Virus record (IMG/VR): IMGVR_UViG_3300035158_000257
Span: 1-33,356 of that record
Length of the DNA stretch: 33,356 nucleotides
Direction: 5' to 3' (one strand)
DNA from: a virus
A program made the translations under genes and the position numbers. Shown here piece by piece: positions 19,679 to 27,844 of this stretch. The notes below the pieces were generated by a model, which was given only the letters and a program-made list of their open reading frames with translations, was not told the DNA's origin and ran no database searches. How positions within the stretch are numbered: position 1 is the first letter of the stretch; the number at the start of each line of letters is the position of its first letter.

Positions 19679-19700
19679 GTGAGTTTCTGGGGGAACTCAC
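19679..19700 (+). other. hairpin between the Sak4-like and SSB-like genes
   Basis: GTGAGTT (19679-19685) pairs with AACTCAC (19694-19700) around TCTGGGGG, with flanking TTATG/CATAA that can extend the stem. There is no T-run. It may set the relative level of the SSB-like protein in the operon. Confidence 0.5.
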
Positions 19701-19748
19701 TGTGCACATAAATTGTATATTGTAGACGTAGACAAAAGGAGACAGTAA

Positions 19749-20195
19749 ATGTCTGATCAGGCAGGAACGATCCACGTAGATCTGACCGGCGTATCAACAG
19801 AGCTTGAGCCCATCCCGCCGGGGATTTACAACGCGACAGTAGTAGAAGTAGAACAGAAGACATCCAAGAAAGGCAACCCGTACCTGAACTGGAAGTTCGA
19901 CGTGGAACCGAATCCCGACACTGGTTTCGATGGCAGCACCCCCGCGTGGTCGACCACGAGTTTGCTACCAGACGCCCTGTGGAACTTGAAGCGAACCCTG
20001 CAGGCGCTAGGCTACACGGAAGATCAGCTTGAGGGTGAGCTAGCCTTGGATCCCTTCGATCTCGTCGGTCTAGAATGCACTTTGGTTATCGTGGCCGACT
20101 GGTACGAGGGCAAGGAAGTTTCCCGCGTAGACGAGGTGCTCCCACCTGGAGCCGCTCCGGAAGGTCCAGCGGAAGAAGACACAGATTTATTCTAG
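19749..20195 (+). CDS. DUF669-like single-stranded DNA-binding protein
   Basis: ATG 19749 follows AAAGGAGACAGTAA. The 148-residue product has the OB-fold-like core of phage DUF669 proteins: LEPIPPGIYNATVVEVEQKTSKKGNPYLNWKFDV (about residues 20-53), then NLKRTLQALGY and a second beta part (DLVGLECTLVIVADWYEG). It ends with an acidic, proline-rich tail and a terminal aromatic (EEDTDLF). That matches the C-terminal interaction tip of bacterial SSB proteins (acidic residues then Phe). Its position next to Sak4 supports a recombination and replication SSB. Confidence 0.8.
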   Translation: MSDQAGTIHVDLTGVSTELEPIPPGIYNATVVEVEQKTSKKGNPYLNWKFDVEPNPDTGFDGSTPAWSTTSLLPDALWNLKRTLQALGYTEDQLEGELALDPFDLVGLECTLVIVADWYEGKEVSRVDEVLPPGAAPEGPAEEDTDLF

Positions 20196-20201
20196 TCGGC
20201 C

Positions 20202-20240
20202 CGCGTTGGTTGGGGTATCCCCCAGGTACCCCAACTCGCG
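20202..20240 (+). other. strong intergenic hairpin before the primase-helicase gene
   Basis: GTTGGGGTA (20209-20217) pairs perfectly with TACCCCAAC (20227-20235), and CGCG (20202-20205 and 20237-20240) closes the base. There is no T-run, so it is more likely an mRNA processing or pausing element than a terminator. Confidence 0.6.
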
Positions 20241-20256
20241 CCTAGCTTTCTAGGAG
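20241..20256 (+). promoter_or_regulatory. small hairpin overlapping the ribosome binding site of the primase-helicase gene
   Basis: CCTAG (20241-20245) pairs with CTAGG (20250-20254) around CTTT, and TAGGAG (20251-20256) is the ribosome binding site of GTG 20263. Pairing would partly hide this site and lower translation of the large downstream gene. Confidence 0.45.
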
Positions 20257-20262
20257 ATACCT

Positions 20263-22830
20263 GTGGCAAGTGTGTCAGAATTTCTGAACGTTATCTTCGA
20301 CGGTGTATTGGATGAAGAGCACAAAATAGATTTTCGTATCCTAGACCCCGCGAAAAGTGGCCCCGTGAGTCACTTTACTACAGCGGACACCGATGTAGTA
20401 TACAAGTATATCTCAGAACATGGCTGGTCAAAAGGTCACCACGTGTTTTTCGGCGTCGTCCCCCGGCCCATCGAGGGCGTACAGTGCCTCTGGGCTGATC
20501 TGGATGGCAGCGATTTCGGTGGTGGTAAAGAACAGGCGAAGGTCGCAGCCGAGGAGGCGTTTCCACTTAAACCGTCTATTGTCGTCGACTCGGGGCACGG
20601 CTACCACCTATATTGGCGCCTAAAAAGCCTAGTGGATCCTGCACAGGCCGAGGAAGTTATGAAGTCCCTGGAGGACGTTCTTAACGGTGATTCCACCAGC
20701 GATCCGACCAGATTTTTGCGCCTTCCTGGAACACAGAACCCTAAAGATCCCCGTGTTCTGTGTCAGATAGAGACACTTAGACCAGAGAAGACGTACGCTT
20801 TAGAGGACTTCAAAGCAGCTTTTCGGGTACCCCCGCGGGTCATGGACAGGATACGCTCGGAAAGCCACAAAGGGTACAAGTCTCGCTCGGAGCGTGATTG
20901 GTTTGTCACGACCGCTCTTGTACAGACGGGCCTCAGAAACTCCCTTATCAAGGAGATATTCTACGAGTGGCCGATCGGAAACAAGGTTAGAGAAGAGCCC
21001 GGAGACCACTACATAGAGTATACAATCGCGAAGGCACACGAGAGTCTCAGACACAGTACTCGTACTACGTCGGAGGCTGAGGCGCGGTTCTACATCGAGG
21101 ATGATGACTCCTTATGGTCGGTTCGTGACGACCAGGACCCGCGTCGTGCTAGTACCTTTTGGTTTGAGCCACAGCGAGTTATCGAGAGCGGTGATGGGGA
21201 TATCCTCGAGGGGACGATTCACGCGCATGAACATACATGGCCTGGAGAACGGCTTGAGAAGCACGCTTTTGACAGCGCTAGAAACCTGAAAGCCGAGTTG
21301 CGCCTGGGGTCGTGGTGTTGGTTTGGATCGGACAAGGACACGCAGCTTTACCTGGAGTACATCATGCGCAAGCTAGAAGAGGACGGCATGCCGCGTGCTC
21401 AGGGGGAGATCGCCATCGGGCGTCACGGTGACTTTTGGGTTTCTCCTGGCATGACGTTTACCAGGGACGAAGTTTTCTCGCCCGCTGAGGCCCCTATAGC
21501 ATTTGTGGACCGCGGACTTGAATACCCTGACATGAAGTACAGCTTCGAGTCCGAAGATATGTACCGCGAGCTATGTCGTGATATTTTCACACATTTTGAG
21601 GATCTGGTTAATCCACAGGCCCTGTGGACGATCGCCGGTTGGAACTTTGCCGCGCCGCTGAAGCCCCTGCTTTTTGACGCGGGAATACGCTTTCCTCATC
21701 TCGACTTGTACGGCACCCGAGGCTCCGGTAAGACGACCATTATACGAAATATCTTCCAACCACTATTGGGCGCAGAGCGGCCAACTTATCACGACTGTCA
21801 GACGACAGCTTTTGTGCTTCTTGGCCTTTTGTCCTCAACGAATAGCTTTCCTGTGCTACTTGCAGAGTTTCATCGCAGCATCCTTCCACAGCCCGTGTAC
21901 AACCGTCTGTTGCGTACGCTAAAACTGGCCTACGACTCGGGGTTCGACAGCCGCGGGCGACCAAACCAGACCATTGAGGAGTATCCATTAACAGCGCCGA
22001 TTATTCTCGATGGCGAGGATGCACTATCCGACGCTGCTGTTCAGGAGCGCTCGATTATTGTAAACCTATCGCCAGAAGACGTCATGGAAGGTACGTCCGC
22101 CCACCGGGCGTATAAGGCGCTTACAGAGATGGATTTGCACAGATTCGCAGGCAACTTTATACGTTATACCCTAGAGTACACCGAGGACGACGCAAAGGCG
22201 CTATATCTTGAAGCACGTGGGCGAATTATGAACGCTTTTCCAGAGAAGCTACCGGACCGCGTTCGATCCAATATCTGCGTTGTAGGTTCTGGCCTCGTCC
22301 TATTAGAGAGATACGCAAATCGTGTGGGCTTTGACGTACCGAACTTCGACGCGGATTTCCTGCGCGAGCGCCTGTTTCCCGCGTTGGAGGCGGTTGTGGA
22401 CCTGGAGCACGGACGTACTAGAACACTGGCCGATGCCCTTATTGAGGATCTAGTGAACCACTTAGAGCTATGTGGGCAAAACAGGTGGGAAGTTCCGTTC
22501 TTCGCTCGATACAACGACGAGGCAAATGAGATCTGGTTTCAACTTGCGTCGGCGCACAATTGGTGGTTAGCTCAGCGCCGCCGCCGTGGGCTGGCCGTTC
22601 TTGACGATACGGCTTTAACAACCCAGTTGCAGGAACGGTTTGTAGCTCGACGGGGCGGCGTTGGGCAGTACATCTTAGAGCCAAAGTCAGTTCGCATTGG
22701 GGGCAGCGTCCAGTGGGCTTACGGTGTGGATGTAGATAAGGCTCTGGAAGCCGGTTTGGACATACCAGCGACGCTCACGCCAAAGGACACCTTAATCGTA
22801 AATATCTCATCAAAAGGGAGTGCAAAATGA
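20263..22830 (+). CDS. primase-helicase fusion (archaeo-eukaryotic-type primase plus SF3/AAA-like helicase)
   Basis: GTG 20263 follows TAGGAG. The first 180 residues of 855 carry motifs of the archaeo-eukaryotic primase fold as in RepB-type and PrimPol proteins: LWADLDGSDF (79-85, catalytic acidic pair), VVDSGHGYHLYWRL (107-120) and SDPTRFLRLPGTQNPK (146-161). A middle region of about 250 residues has no clear motif. Walker A, YGTRGSGKTT, lies at 483-492, followed by LLAEFHR and PLTAPIILDGEDAL as later ATPase motifs. The last 120 residues may bind DNA. It would prime and unwind at the phage fork. The next gene overlaps by 4 nt. Confidence 0.85.
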   Translation: MASVSEFLNVIFDGVLDEEHKIDFRILDPAKSGPVSHFTTADTDVVYKYISEHGWSKGHHVFFGVVPRPIEGVQCLWADLDGSDFGGGKEQAKVAAEEAFPLKPSIVVDSGHGYHLYWRLKSLVDPAQAEEVMKSLEDVLNGDSTSDPTRFLRLPGTQNPKDPRVLCQIETLRPEKTYALEDFKAAFRVPPRVMDRIRSESHKGYKSRSERDWFVTTALVQTGLRNSLIKEIFYEWPIGNKVREEPGDHYIEYTIAKAHESLRHSTRTTSEAEARFYIEDDDSLWSVRDDQDPRRASTFWFEPQRVIESGDGDILEGTIHAHEHTWPGERLEKHAFDSARNLKAELRLGSWCWFGSDKDTQLYLEYIMRKLEEDGMPRAQGEIAIGRHGDFWVSPGMTFTRDEVFSPAEAPIAFVDRGLEYPDMKYSFESEDMYRELCRDIFTHFEDLVNPQALWTIAGWNFAAPLKPLLFDAGIRFPHLDLYGTRGSGKTTIIRNIFQPLLGAERPTYHDCQTTAFVLLGLLSSTNSFPVLLAEFHRSILPQPVYNRLLRTLKLAYDSGFDSRGRPNQTIEEYPLTAPIILDGEDALSDAAVQERSIIVNLSPEDVMEGTSAHRAYKALTEMDLHRFAGNFIRYTLEYTEDDAKALYLEARGRIMNAFPEKLPDRVRSNICVVGSGLVLLERYANRVGFDVPNFDADFLRERLFPALEAVVDLEHGRTRTLADALIEDLVNHLELCGQNRWEVPFFARYNDEANEIWFQLASAHNWWLAQRRRRGLAVLDDTALTTQLQERFVARRGGVGQYILEPKSVRIGGSVQWAYGVDVDKALEAGLDIPATLTPKDTLIVNISSKGSAK

Positions 22831-25142
22831 CGCAGAAAGCGCCGTTTGCCAAATGCAAGGAGTGCCCGCTTAATGACCGCCCCTTTGTACCAGGGTCCGG
22901 GGATGACCGCGGAATAGACGTCGTCATCGTAGGGGAGGCTCCAGGAAACGTCGAGGCACAAAAGAAAGTTCCCTTCGTGGGGCCCTCGGGGGAGATCCTA
23001 CGAAGGACATTGGACACCTTCGGAGCCACAGGTGTATGGATAACGAACGTATTAGCTTGTCACCCACCGGGCAATAACTTCAATGCAGAGGCTGCAGCAT
23101 GTTGCCACAAAAGGTTAATTGAGGAGATCAAAATGCACACCCCCCGTGTCGTTTTGGCTTTGGGGAACGAAGCCGCGAAGTCGCTGCTTGGAGATGGGCC
23201 GGGAATTACAAATCGCCGCGGTATTATAGGGCATTCTACAGAGCTGGATGTCAATGTGATGCCCACGGTACATCCTGCCTACGTTCTTCGCCGCCCTGTG
23301 GTATGGCGCGACTTCGTGGAGGATGTCAGGAGAGCTTTGCGGCCAGAGCAGCGCTACGTGCAGCTCAAGAACCCAGAAGGCCCCTACGCGTGGAGCGAAG
23401 AGGTCACGGTCAGTCAGCAGCTAGCTACAATAGAGGCATTCATACGTGATCCACGTCCCGTGACATACGACTTAGAGACCACGGGGTTTGACCCTCGTAA
23501 GAATCGTGTTGTCGCTATCGTGCTATGCAACACGCCGGGAACGGCACGGGTGCTTTATGGGGATAACCTCTACAATCCGCGAGTGAAACGTGCCTTGCGG
23601 CGGCTTTTCGAGACTAGTGGACATGACATAAACGGCCACAACCAGAAGTTCGATCAGCGATTCCTTATGGAGCAGCTGTCTATAGCTGCGCCGCCCGCTT
23701 GGGATACAATGCTCGGCAATTACATTCTTGATGAGCGCCGCGGGCAGCATGGCTTAAAGCTCCTGGCTCGTAGAACGTTCGATGCCCCAGATTGGGAAGA
23801 GCCCCTGCGTGTATACATGGAGAAGCACGATTTAACCTCGTATGGAGATGTACCAGGCCGGATGCTTACGCGCTACGCTGCTTGGGACGGAGACTACACG
23901 CATCGGCTATTTGTCCATCAGCAGGACGAATATGAGGATTTCCCGAAACAGCGGAAACTCATGGAGGAGCTAATGCTGCCTGCTAGCTCAGCGCTGGCCG
24001 AGATAGAGAATCGCGGCATGCTGGTCGATCAGGACACGATAGAGGAAGTCACAGAGGACTTTACACAGCGCGTAGAGGACATTCGAGAAGAGCTGTGTGC
24101 GATTGCGGGTGATCCGGAGTTTAATCCTAACTCCTTTCAGCAGGCCGCGCACATCATGTATGATGTGCTAGATCTCCCTGAAGTTGAGGGGCGTACGACG
24201 AAGAAGGAAGTGTTGAAACGCTTTAGCAAGCGTGTTCCATTCTGCGAAAAGATGATCGAGTACCGCTATCTGTACAAGCGTCTTTCTGTGGACTGTCGCG
24301 GTATCGCTGAAAAAATTGAGAGCGACGGCCGTGTGCGTACGAACTTTTTGTTGCACGGTACGCGTACGGGGCGCTTGGCTTCAAGTGATCCCAACCTGCA
24401 AAACATCCCCAGACAGCCGTCGTCTATACGTTCGTTTTTTGTCGCGCCCGAAGGAAAGATCTTTGTTGATGTTGACTTCTCCCAGGCGGAGCTCCGGATC
24501 CTGGGCTTTCTGTCGCAGGAGGACTTTTTCGTCAACGCCTACAGAGAAGGTCGCGATATACACGACGAGGTCGCCGAGATGCTCTTTGGTAAGGACTTCA
24601 CGAAGTACCAGCGTACCATGGGAAAGTCCTTTTCGTTTGGTCTTATCTATGGTCGCGGTGCGGACGCAATCGCAGCGGAGTACGGGATGTCCTATAAGCA
24701 GGCCGAGGCCATGATGAAGCAGTTCCTTGGACGCATCCCGAAGGCTCGAGAGTGGATCAAAGAAACACACCGCACAGTGCGAGAGCACGGCTATCTGGAA
24801 ACGCTGTACGGACGGAGACGCCGTTTTCCGCTTATTACAAGCCGTTTCGAATCTAGTATAATGCGTCAAGCGCAGAACTTCCCTGTGCAGTCCGTCGCCA
24901 GCGATCTAACGTTGGAATCTCTTGTAGCCATGAACGACGCTGGTATGGAGATTGTATCTACCGTGCATGACTCGATTATGCTATACTGCGATCCGGATGA
25001 TCTGAATGATATCCTGCGAGAAGCCCAGCGTCTGACTGCCAATATCGCTCGTGAGCGGATCGGAGATGAGATTCCGTTTCCTATCGAGGCGAAAGTCGGT
25101 CACGCTTGGGGAAAACTAGAAGAAGTGGAGATGCCAAAATGA
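22827..25142 (+). CDS. uracil-DNA glycosylase / family A DNA polymerase fusion
   Basis: ATG 22827 overlaps the primase-helicase stop. Residues 1-175 form a family 4-type uracil-DNA glycosylase: Cys10 and Cys13, VGEAPG..EA and PFVGPSGEIL, LACHPPGN and ACCHKRLIEEI (other cluster cysteines), and HPAYVLRRP. Residues about 210-380 form a 3'-5' exonuclease with DLET, GHNQKFD and YAAWDGD, so proofreading is probably active. The polymerase has motif A DVDFSQAELRIL (about 546), motif B RTMGKSFSFGLIYG (about 594) and motif C STVHDSI (about 709). One protein could thus sense or remove uracil and copy DNA, as proposed for some large phages such as SPO1. Confidence 0.9.
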   Translation: MTQKAPFAKCKECPLNDRPFVPGSGDDRGIDVVIVGEAPGNVEAQKKVPFVGPSGEILRRTLDTFGATGVWITNVLACHPPGNNFNAEAAACCHKRLIEEIKMHTPRVVLALGNEAAKSLLGDGPGITNRRGIIGHSTELDVNVMPTVHPAYVLRRPVVWRDFVEDVRRALRPEQRYVQLKNPEGPYAWSEEVTVSQQLATIEAFIRDPRPVTYDLETTGFDPRKNRVVAIVLCNTPGTARVLYGDNLYNPRVKRALRRLFETSGHDINGHNQKFDQRFLMEQLSIAAPPAWDTMLGNYILDERRGQHGLKLLARRTFDAPDWEEPLRVYMEKHDLTSYGDVPGRMLTRYAAWDGDYTHRLFVHQQDEYEDFPKQRKLMEELMLPASSALAEIENRGMLVDQDTIEEVTEDFTQRVEDIREELCAIAGDPEFNPNSFQQAAHIMYDVLDLPEVEGRTTKKEVLKRFSKRVPFCEKMIEYRYLYKRLSVDCRGIAEKIESDGRVRTNFLLHGTRTGRLASSDPNLQNIPRQPSSIRSFFVAPEGKIFVDVDFSQAELRILGFLSQEDFFVNAYREGRDIHDEVAEMLFGKDFTKYQRTMGKSFSFGLIYGRGADAIAAEYGMSYKQAEAMMKQFLGRIPKAREWIKETHRTVREHGYLETLYGRRRRFPLITSRFESSIMRQAQNFPVQSVASDLTLESLVAMNDAGMEIVSTVHDSIMLYCDPDDLNDILREAQRLTANIARERIGDEIPFPIEAKVGHAWGKLEEVEMPK

Positions 25143-25213
25143 CTAAAGATTTTACACGGTACACGCGGGCGTTACGCAAAGCGCTGGAACTACTGGCGCA
25201 CGTGTGGAGTTGA
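25139..25213 (+). CDS. 24-residue basic micro-ORF
   Basis: ATG 25139 overlaps the polymerase stop (ATGA). The product MTKDFTRYTRALRKALELLA plus four residues would be an amphipathic basic helix. The ribosome binding site of the next gene lies at its end. It is probably a coupling link or a tiny accessory peptide. Confidence 0.4.
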   Translation: MTKDFTRYTRALRKALELLAHVWS

Positions 25214-25215
25214 TC

Positions 25216-25389
25216 ATGCGTATTATAGACGATATCGACGCCCACGTAGCCGGCAGATCCACGGATAAGATTCTTACGCTTGAGGATTATGCTGAGCAGC
25301 ATGCCCAGTTACGAGAAAACCATGCTGAGTGCATACACCCGTTGCGCAGCTTCCCTAAGCATGTAGAGGTCTTTGTGAGGTGCATATGA
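25216..25389 (+). CDS. small unknown protein between polymerase and resolvase
   Basis: I place the start at ATG 25216, 6 nt after GGAG; an in-frame GTG at 25204 overlaps the previous micro-ORF. The 57-residue product is charged and helical (LTLEDYAEQHAQLRENHAEC) with no recognised motif. Its end overlaps the resolvase start. Confidence 0.6.
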   Translation: MRIIDDIDAHVAGRSTDKILTLEDYAEQHAQLRENHAECIHPLRSFPKHVEVFVRCI

Positions 25390-25793
25390 TCGTCCTTGGA
25401 TTGGACCCCGGTGAGACGACTGGGTATGTTGTGTTAAAGTTCGAGGAGGGGGATGACTTACCAGCGGAGGTACTTCGCGTGGGGGAAGTCGACATGTGGG
25501 TTGGCCTGGAGCGGTTATTTCTAGAGTTCCAACCCGGGCAGATCGCCTGCGAGTCCTTTAGGCTTTTTCCTTGGATGGCTAAGACGAAGACGTGGAGCAC
25601 TTTTCCAACTGTCGAGGTCATTGGCGTTATAAAGTATCTGGCGCGTAAGTACGGTGTCCCAGTGAAGATGCAGAATGCCAGCATGAAGAAAGCCTGCCGC
25701 ACTAATCCCAAGCACCCCAGTCCCCATGTTAAGGACGCGGCTAGACACGCATTGATATGGTGGCATCGCGCGGAAAACAAGAGAAGACAGTGA
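25386..25793 (+). CDS. RuvC-like Holliday junction resolvase
   Basis: I place the start at ATG 25386; GAGG and tight overlap with the previous stop support it. The 135-residue product has the RNase H-fold acid set: IVLGLDPGETTGYVVL with Asp7, IACESFRLFP with the Glu of motif II, and the C-terminal HVKDAARHALIWW with the D-A/D-x-H motif. Length is shorter than bacterial RuvC (about 170), as usual for phage enzymes. It would resolve recombination or replication branch points before packaging. The next gene overlaps it. Confidence 0.8.
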   Translation: MIVLGLDPGETTGYVVLKFEEGDDLPAEVLRVGEVDMWVGLERLFLEFQPGQIACESFRLFPWMAKTKTWSTFPTVEVIGVIKYLARKYGVPVKMQNASMKKACRTNPKHPSPHVKDAARHALIWWHRAENKRRQ

Positions 25794-27409
25794 TACATTT
25801 AGAAAAGCGTGGCTGGAAGATGGGTTTCTACACTGAGGACATCCCCGATAGAAACTACGTCCTCAGTGTTATTGGAGATATACCCGGTGTAAGTGGCAGG
25901 CGGGGTCGGGCGGCGTTTCCCGCGGAGGTTCGGTTACTGGAGTTGGTTTTAGCTAAGTATCCCGACTTGGATCTATCAGAGGACGCACAGACGTGGCTTG
26001 ATGATCGCTTGAACGAAGAACAAACACGTGCACAGCTGGCTGACCGCGAAGATACTGAGTTAGATTACACGTATGCGGAAACTCTGCGACCTTATCAACG
26101 TGTTGGATCAGCTTTTGTCGCACAAGCTGGACGGTCTATGCTTTGCGACGAGTGCGGCTTAGGCAAGTCTGTACAGGCCATCGCCGCTGTGGAGATGACA
26201 CCCCGGACGGAGACCATTCTCGTTGTGTGTCCCAACGCATTGAAGCTCTTTTGGAAAGCAGAGATCGCCAAGTGGTCTACGCTTGATCTTCCGCGGGTCG
26301 TCGTAAACTCGGAGACGCGGAATGAAGATTTCGATCGCTATAACGGCGGTTGGATGATCATAAACTACGCACAGATATATCGCACAGATCGTCTGAAGGA
26401 GCGGGTGTGGGACTGGGTCTTATGGGATGAGAGCCACAATCTAAAGAACAGAAAGACAGAGACGTACAAAGCTGCTCAACAAGTGAAATACCGACGTACA
26501 GCTCTCATTACAGGAACACCCTTTGGAAACGACGTTTCGGAACTTTGGGCCCCCCTACATCTTCTGGAACCCAAGTACTTCTCGTCGTATTGGCGCTTCT
26601 ACGAAATGTACGTGGAATACTATCAGGACTACTGGGAGCACAGGCATATCCTTGGCGTGCGGAATAGGTCCCTATTGCGTAAGGAGCTAGCCTCGAGGAT
26701 GATCCGTCGTAAGAAGGACGAGGTCTCCGACGAGCTTCCAAGTAAAGTATACCAGACGATTCCTTTGGAGATGACGGCGCTGCAAAAGAAGCTGTACAGG
26801 CAGATGGCCGACGAGATGATCTTGGAGCTCGAGAGCGGAGAGCTTCTCGAGGCTGTCAATACGATGTCGATGATTACACGTCTTCGTCAGATTTTATCTA
26901 CACCGGCCGCGTTCGACTTTGAGGACTCCTCAGCGAAGCTGAACCACGTCATGGAGTTAGTAAGAAAGTACAAGAAACTCGTAGTGTTTTGTCAGTTTCG
27001 CGCACCAGTCAAGGCGCTAGACCACAGACTTACACAGGCGGATGTGGATCACGTTACCGTCTTGGGCGGGATGGGCGACGAAGCTGTCGATGCCGCTGTG
27101 CGGCGCTTCCAAGAGGACGCGGATTGTCGGGTCTTTGTTTGCACCGCTCAAACCGGAGGAATTGGCCTAACCTTGACCGCTGCTCGCGTGGCCGTTTTAG
27201 TCTCTCGGCCATGGTCAGCTATTGAGCAGAGCCAGACTGAGGATCGCGTTCACCGTATTTCCCAAACTGAACAGGTACAAATAATCTCCCTTCTGTGTCC
27301 AAACACTGTCGATGATCTGGTAGAAAAGAAGCTCGCAAACAAGTTACGTATGACACAGGATGTGCTTCAGGAAGCCCTTGTGGATAGCTTAAAGCCTTGG
27401 ACGACTTAA
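25790..27409 (+). CDS. SNF2-type SF2 helicase/ATPase
   Basis: GTG 25790 gives a GTGA overlap with the resolvase stop, the junction type used throughout the window; ATG 25757 is an in-frame alternative that overlaps more. The about 540-residue product has motif I CDECGLGKSVQAI, motif Ia VVCPNALKLFW, motif II LWDESHNLKN (DEAH-like), motif III LITGTPFGND, motif IV KLVVFCQFRAPVKAL, motif V VCTAQTGGIGLTLTAA and motif VI QTEDRVHRISQ. It is a complete SNF2 core. The N-terminal 90 residues form a small extra domain. Branch migration or dsDNA translocation in replication is likely. Confidence 0.9.
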   Translation: MIHLEKRGWKMGFYTEDIPDRNYVLSVIGDIPGVSGRRGRAAFPAEVRLLELVLAKYPDLDLSEDAQTWLDDRLNEEQTRAQLADREDTELDYTYAETLRPYQRVGSAFVAQAGRSMLCDECGLGKSVQAIAAVEMTPRTETILVVCPNALKLFWKAEIAKWSTLDLPRVVVNSETRNEDFDRYNGGWMIINYAQIYRTDRLKERVWDWVLWDESHNLKNRKTETYKAAQQVKYRRTALITGTPFGNDVSELWAPLHLLEPKYFSSYWRFYEMYVEYYQDYWEHRHILGVRNRSLLRKELASRMIRRKKDEVSDELPSKVYQTIPLEMTALQKKLYRQMADEMILELESGELLEAVNTMSMITRLRQILSTPAAFDFEDSSAKLNHVMELVRKYKKLVVFCQFRAPVKALDHRLTQADVDHVTVLGGMGDEAVDAAVRRFQEDADCRVFVCTAQTGGIGLTLTAARVAVLVSRPWSAIEQSQTEDRVHRISQTEQVQIISLLCPNTVDDLVEKKLANKLRMTQDVLQEALVDSLKPWTT

Positions 27410-27492
27410 CTGACGAGTACTACGGTAATTGTCTACGGAAGGCGAACCGGCGCCCCACCAACGCAGGCTCGCCCCCGTGATCGACCGGATGA

Positions 27493-27807
27493 TTAGCTTT
27501 TGTGGTCCTGCATTCCGACACTAACGCTTGTTTTACTTGCTTCGGCAAGCCTTCGCATGTGTTCATTCTCAGTTCTTCTTAGGCGTTCTATGTGGCGCTG
27601 TTCGGCGTGTTGTACTTTACTCCCGAACCAGAAGCCAATTACGGTGTATCCTATAGAGCGTAGGGACTCATCAATTTCTTTGCCGCAGGCGCTTAAATAG
27701 ACCATTGTACCAATGACACCGACAGTTACTATGGATTGCACAATAACGCTGTCTTCAAGTAGCTCAAGGAAGCGCAATCCAAATGTTACTTTCTTTTTCT
27801 CGGGCAT
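27493..27807 (-). CDS. holin-like two-span membrane protein
   Basis: The gene reads on the minus strand from ATG 27807 behind AGAGGA. The 104-residue product has two hydrophobic spans (about residues 22-41, VIVQSIVTVGVIGTMVYLSA, and about 50-65, SIGYTVIGFWFGSKV) followed by a basic helical tail. Short proteins of this layout at the end of a structural block often act as holins; this one has no family signature. Its C-terminus faces the convergent SNF2 gene. No strong intrinsic terminator is visible in the 80-nt gap. Confidence 0.6.
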   Translation of the reverse strand: MPEKKKVTFGLRFLELLEDSVIVQSIVTVGVIGTMVYLSACGKEIDESLRSIGYTVIGFWFGSKVQHAEQRHIERLRRTENEHMRRLAEASKTSVSVGMQDHKS

Positions 27808-27844
27808 CGTATTTCCTCTCTGTTAAAGCCGCGATGAAAGTGTA

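Noticed and set aside
27410-27492. Bidirectional terminator between the convergent SNF2 and holin-like genes
   Set aside because: Only a weak GGCGA/TCGCC pairing is visible and no T-run on either strand, so no terminator is called.
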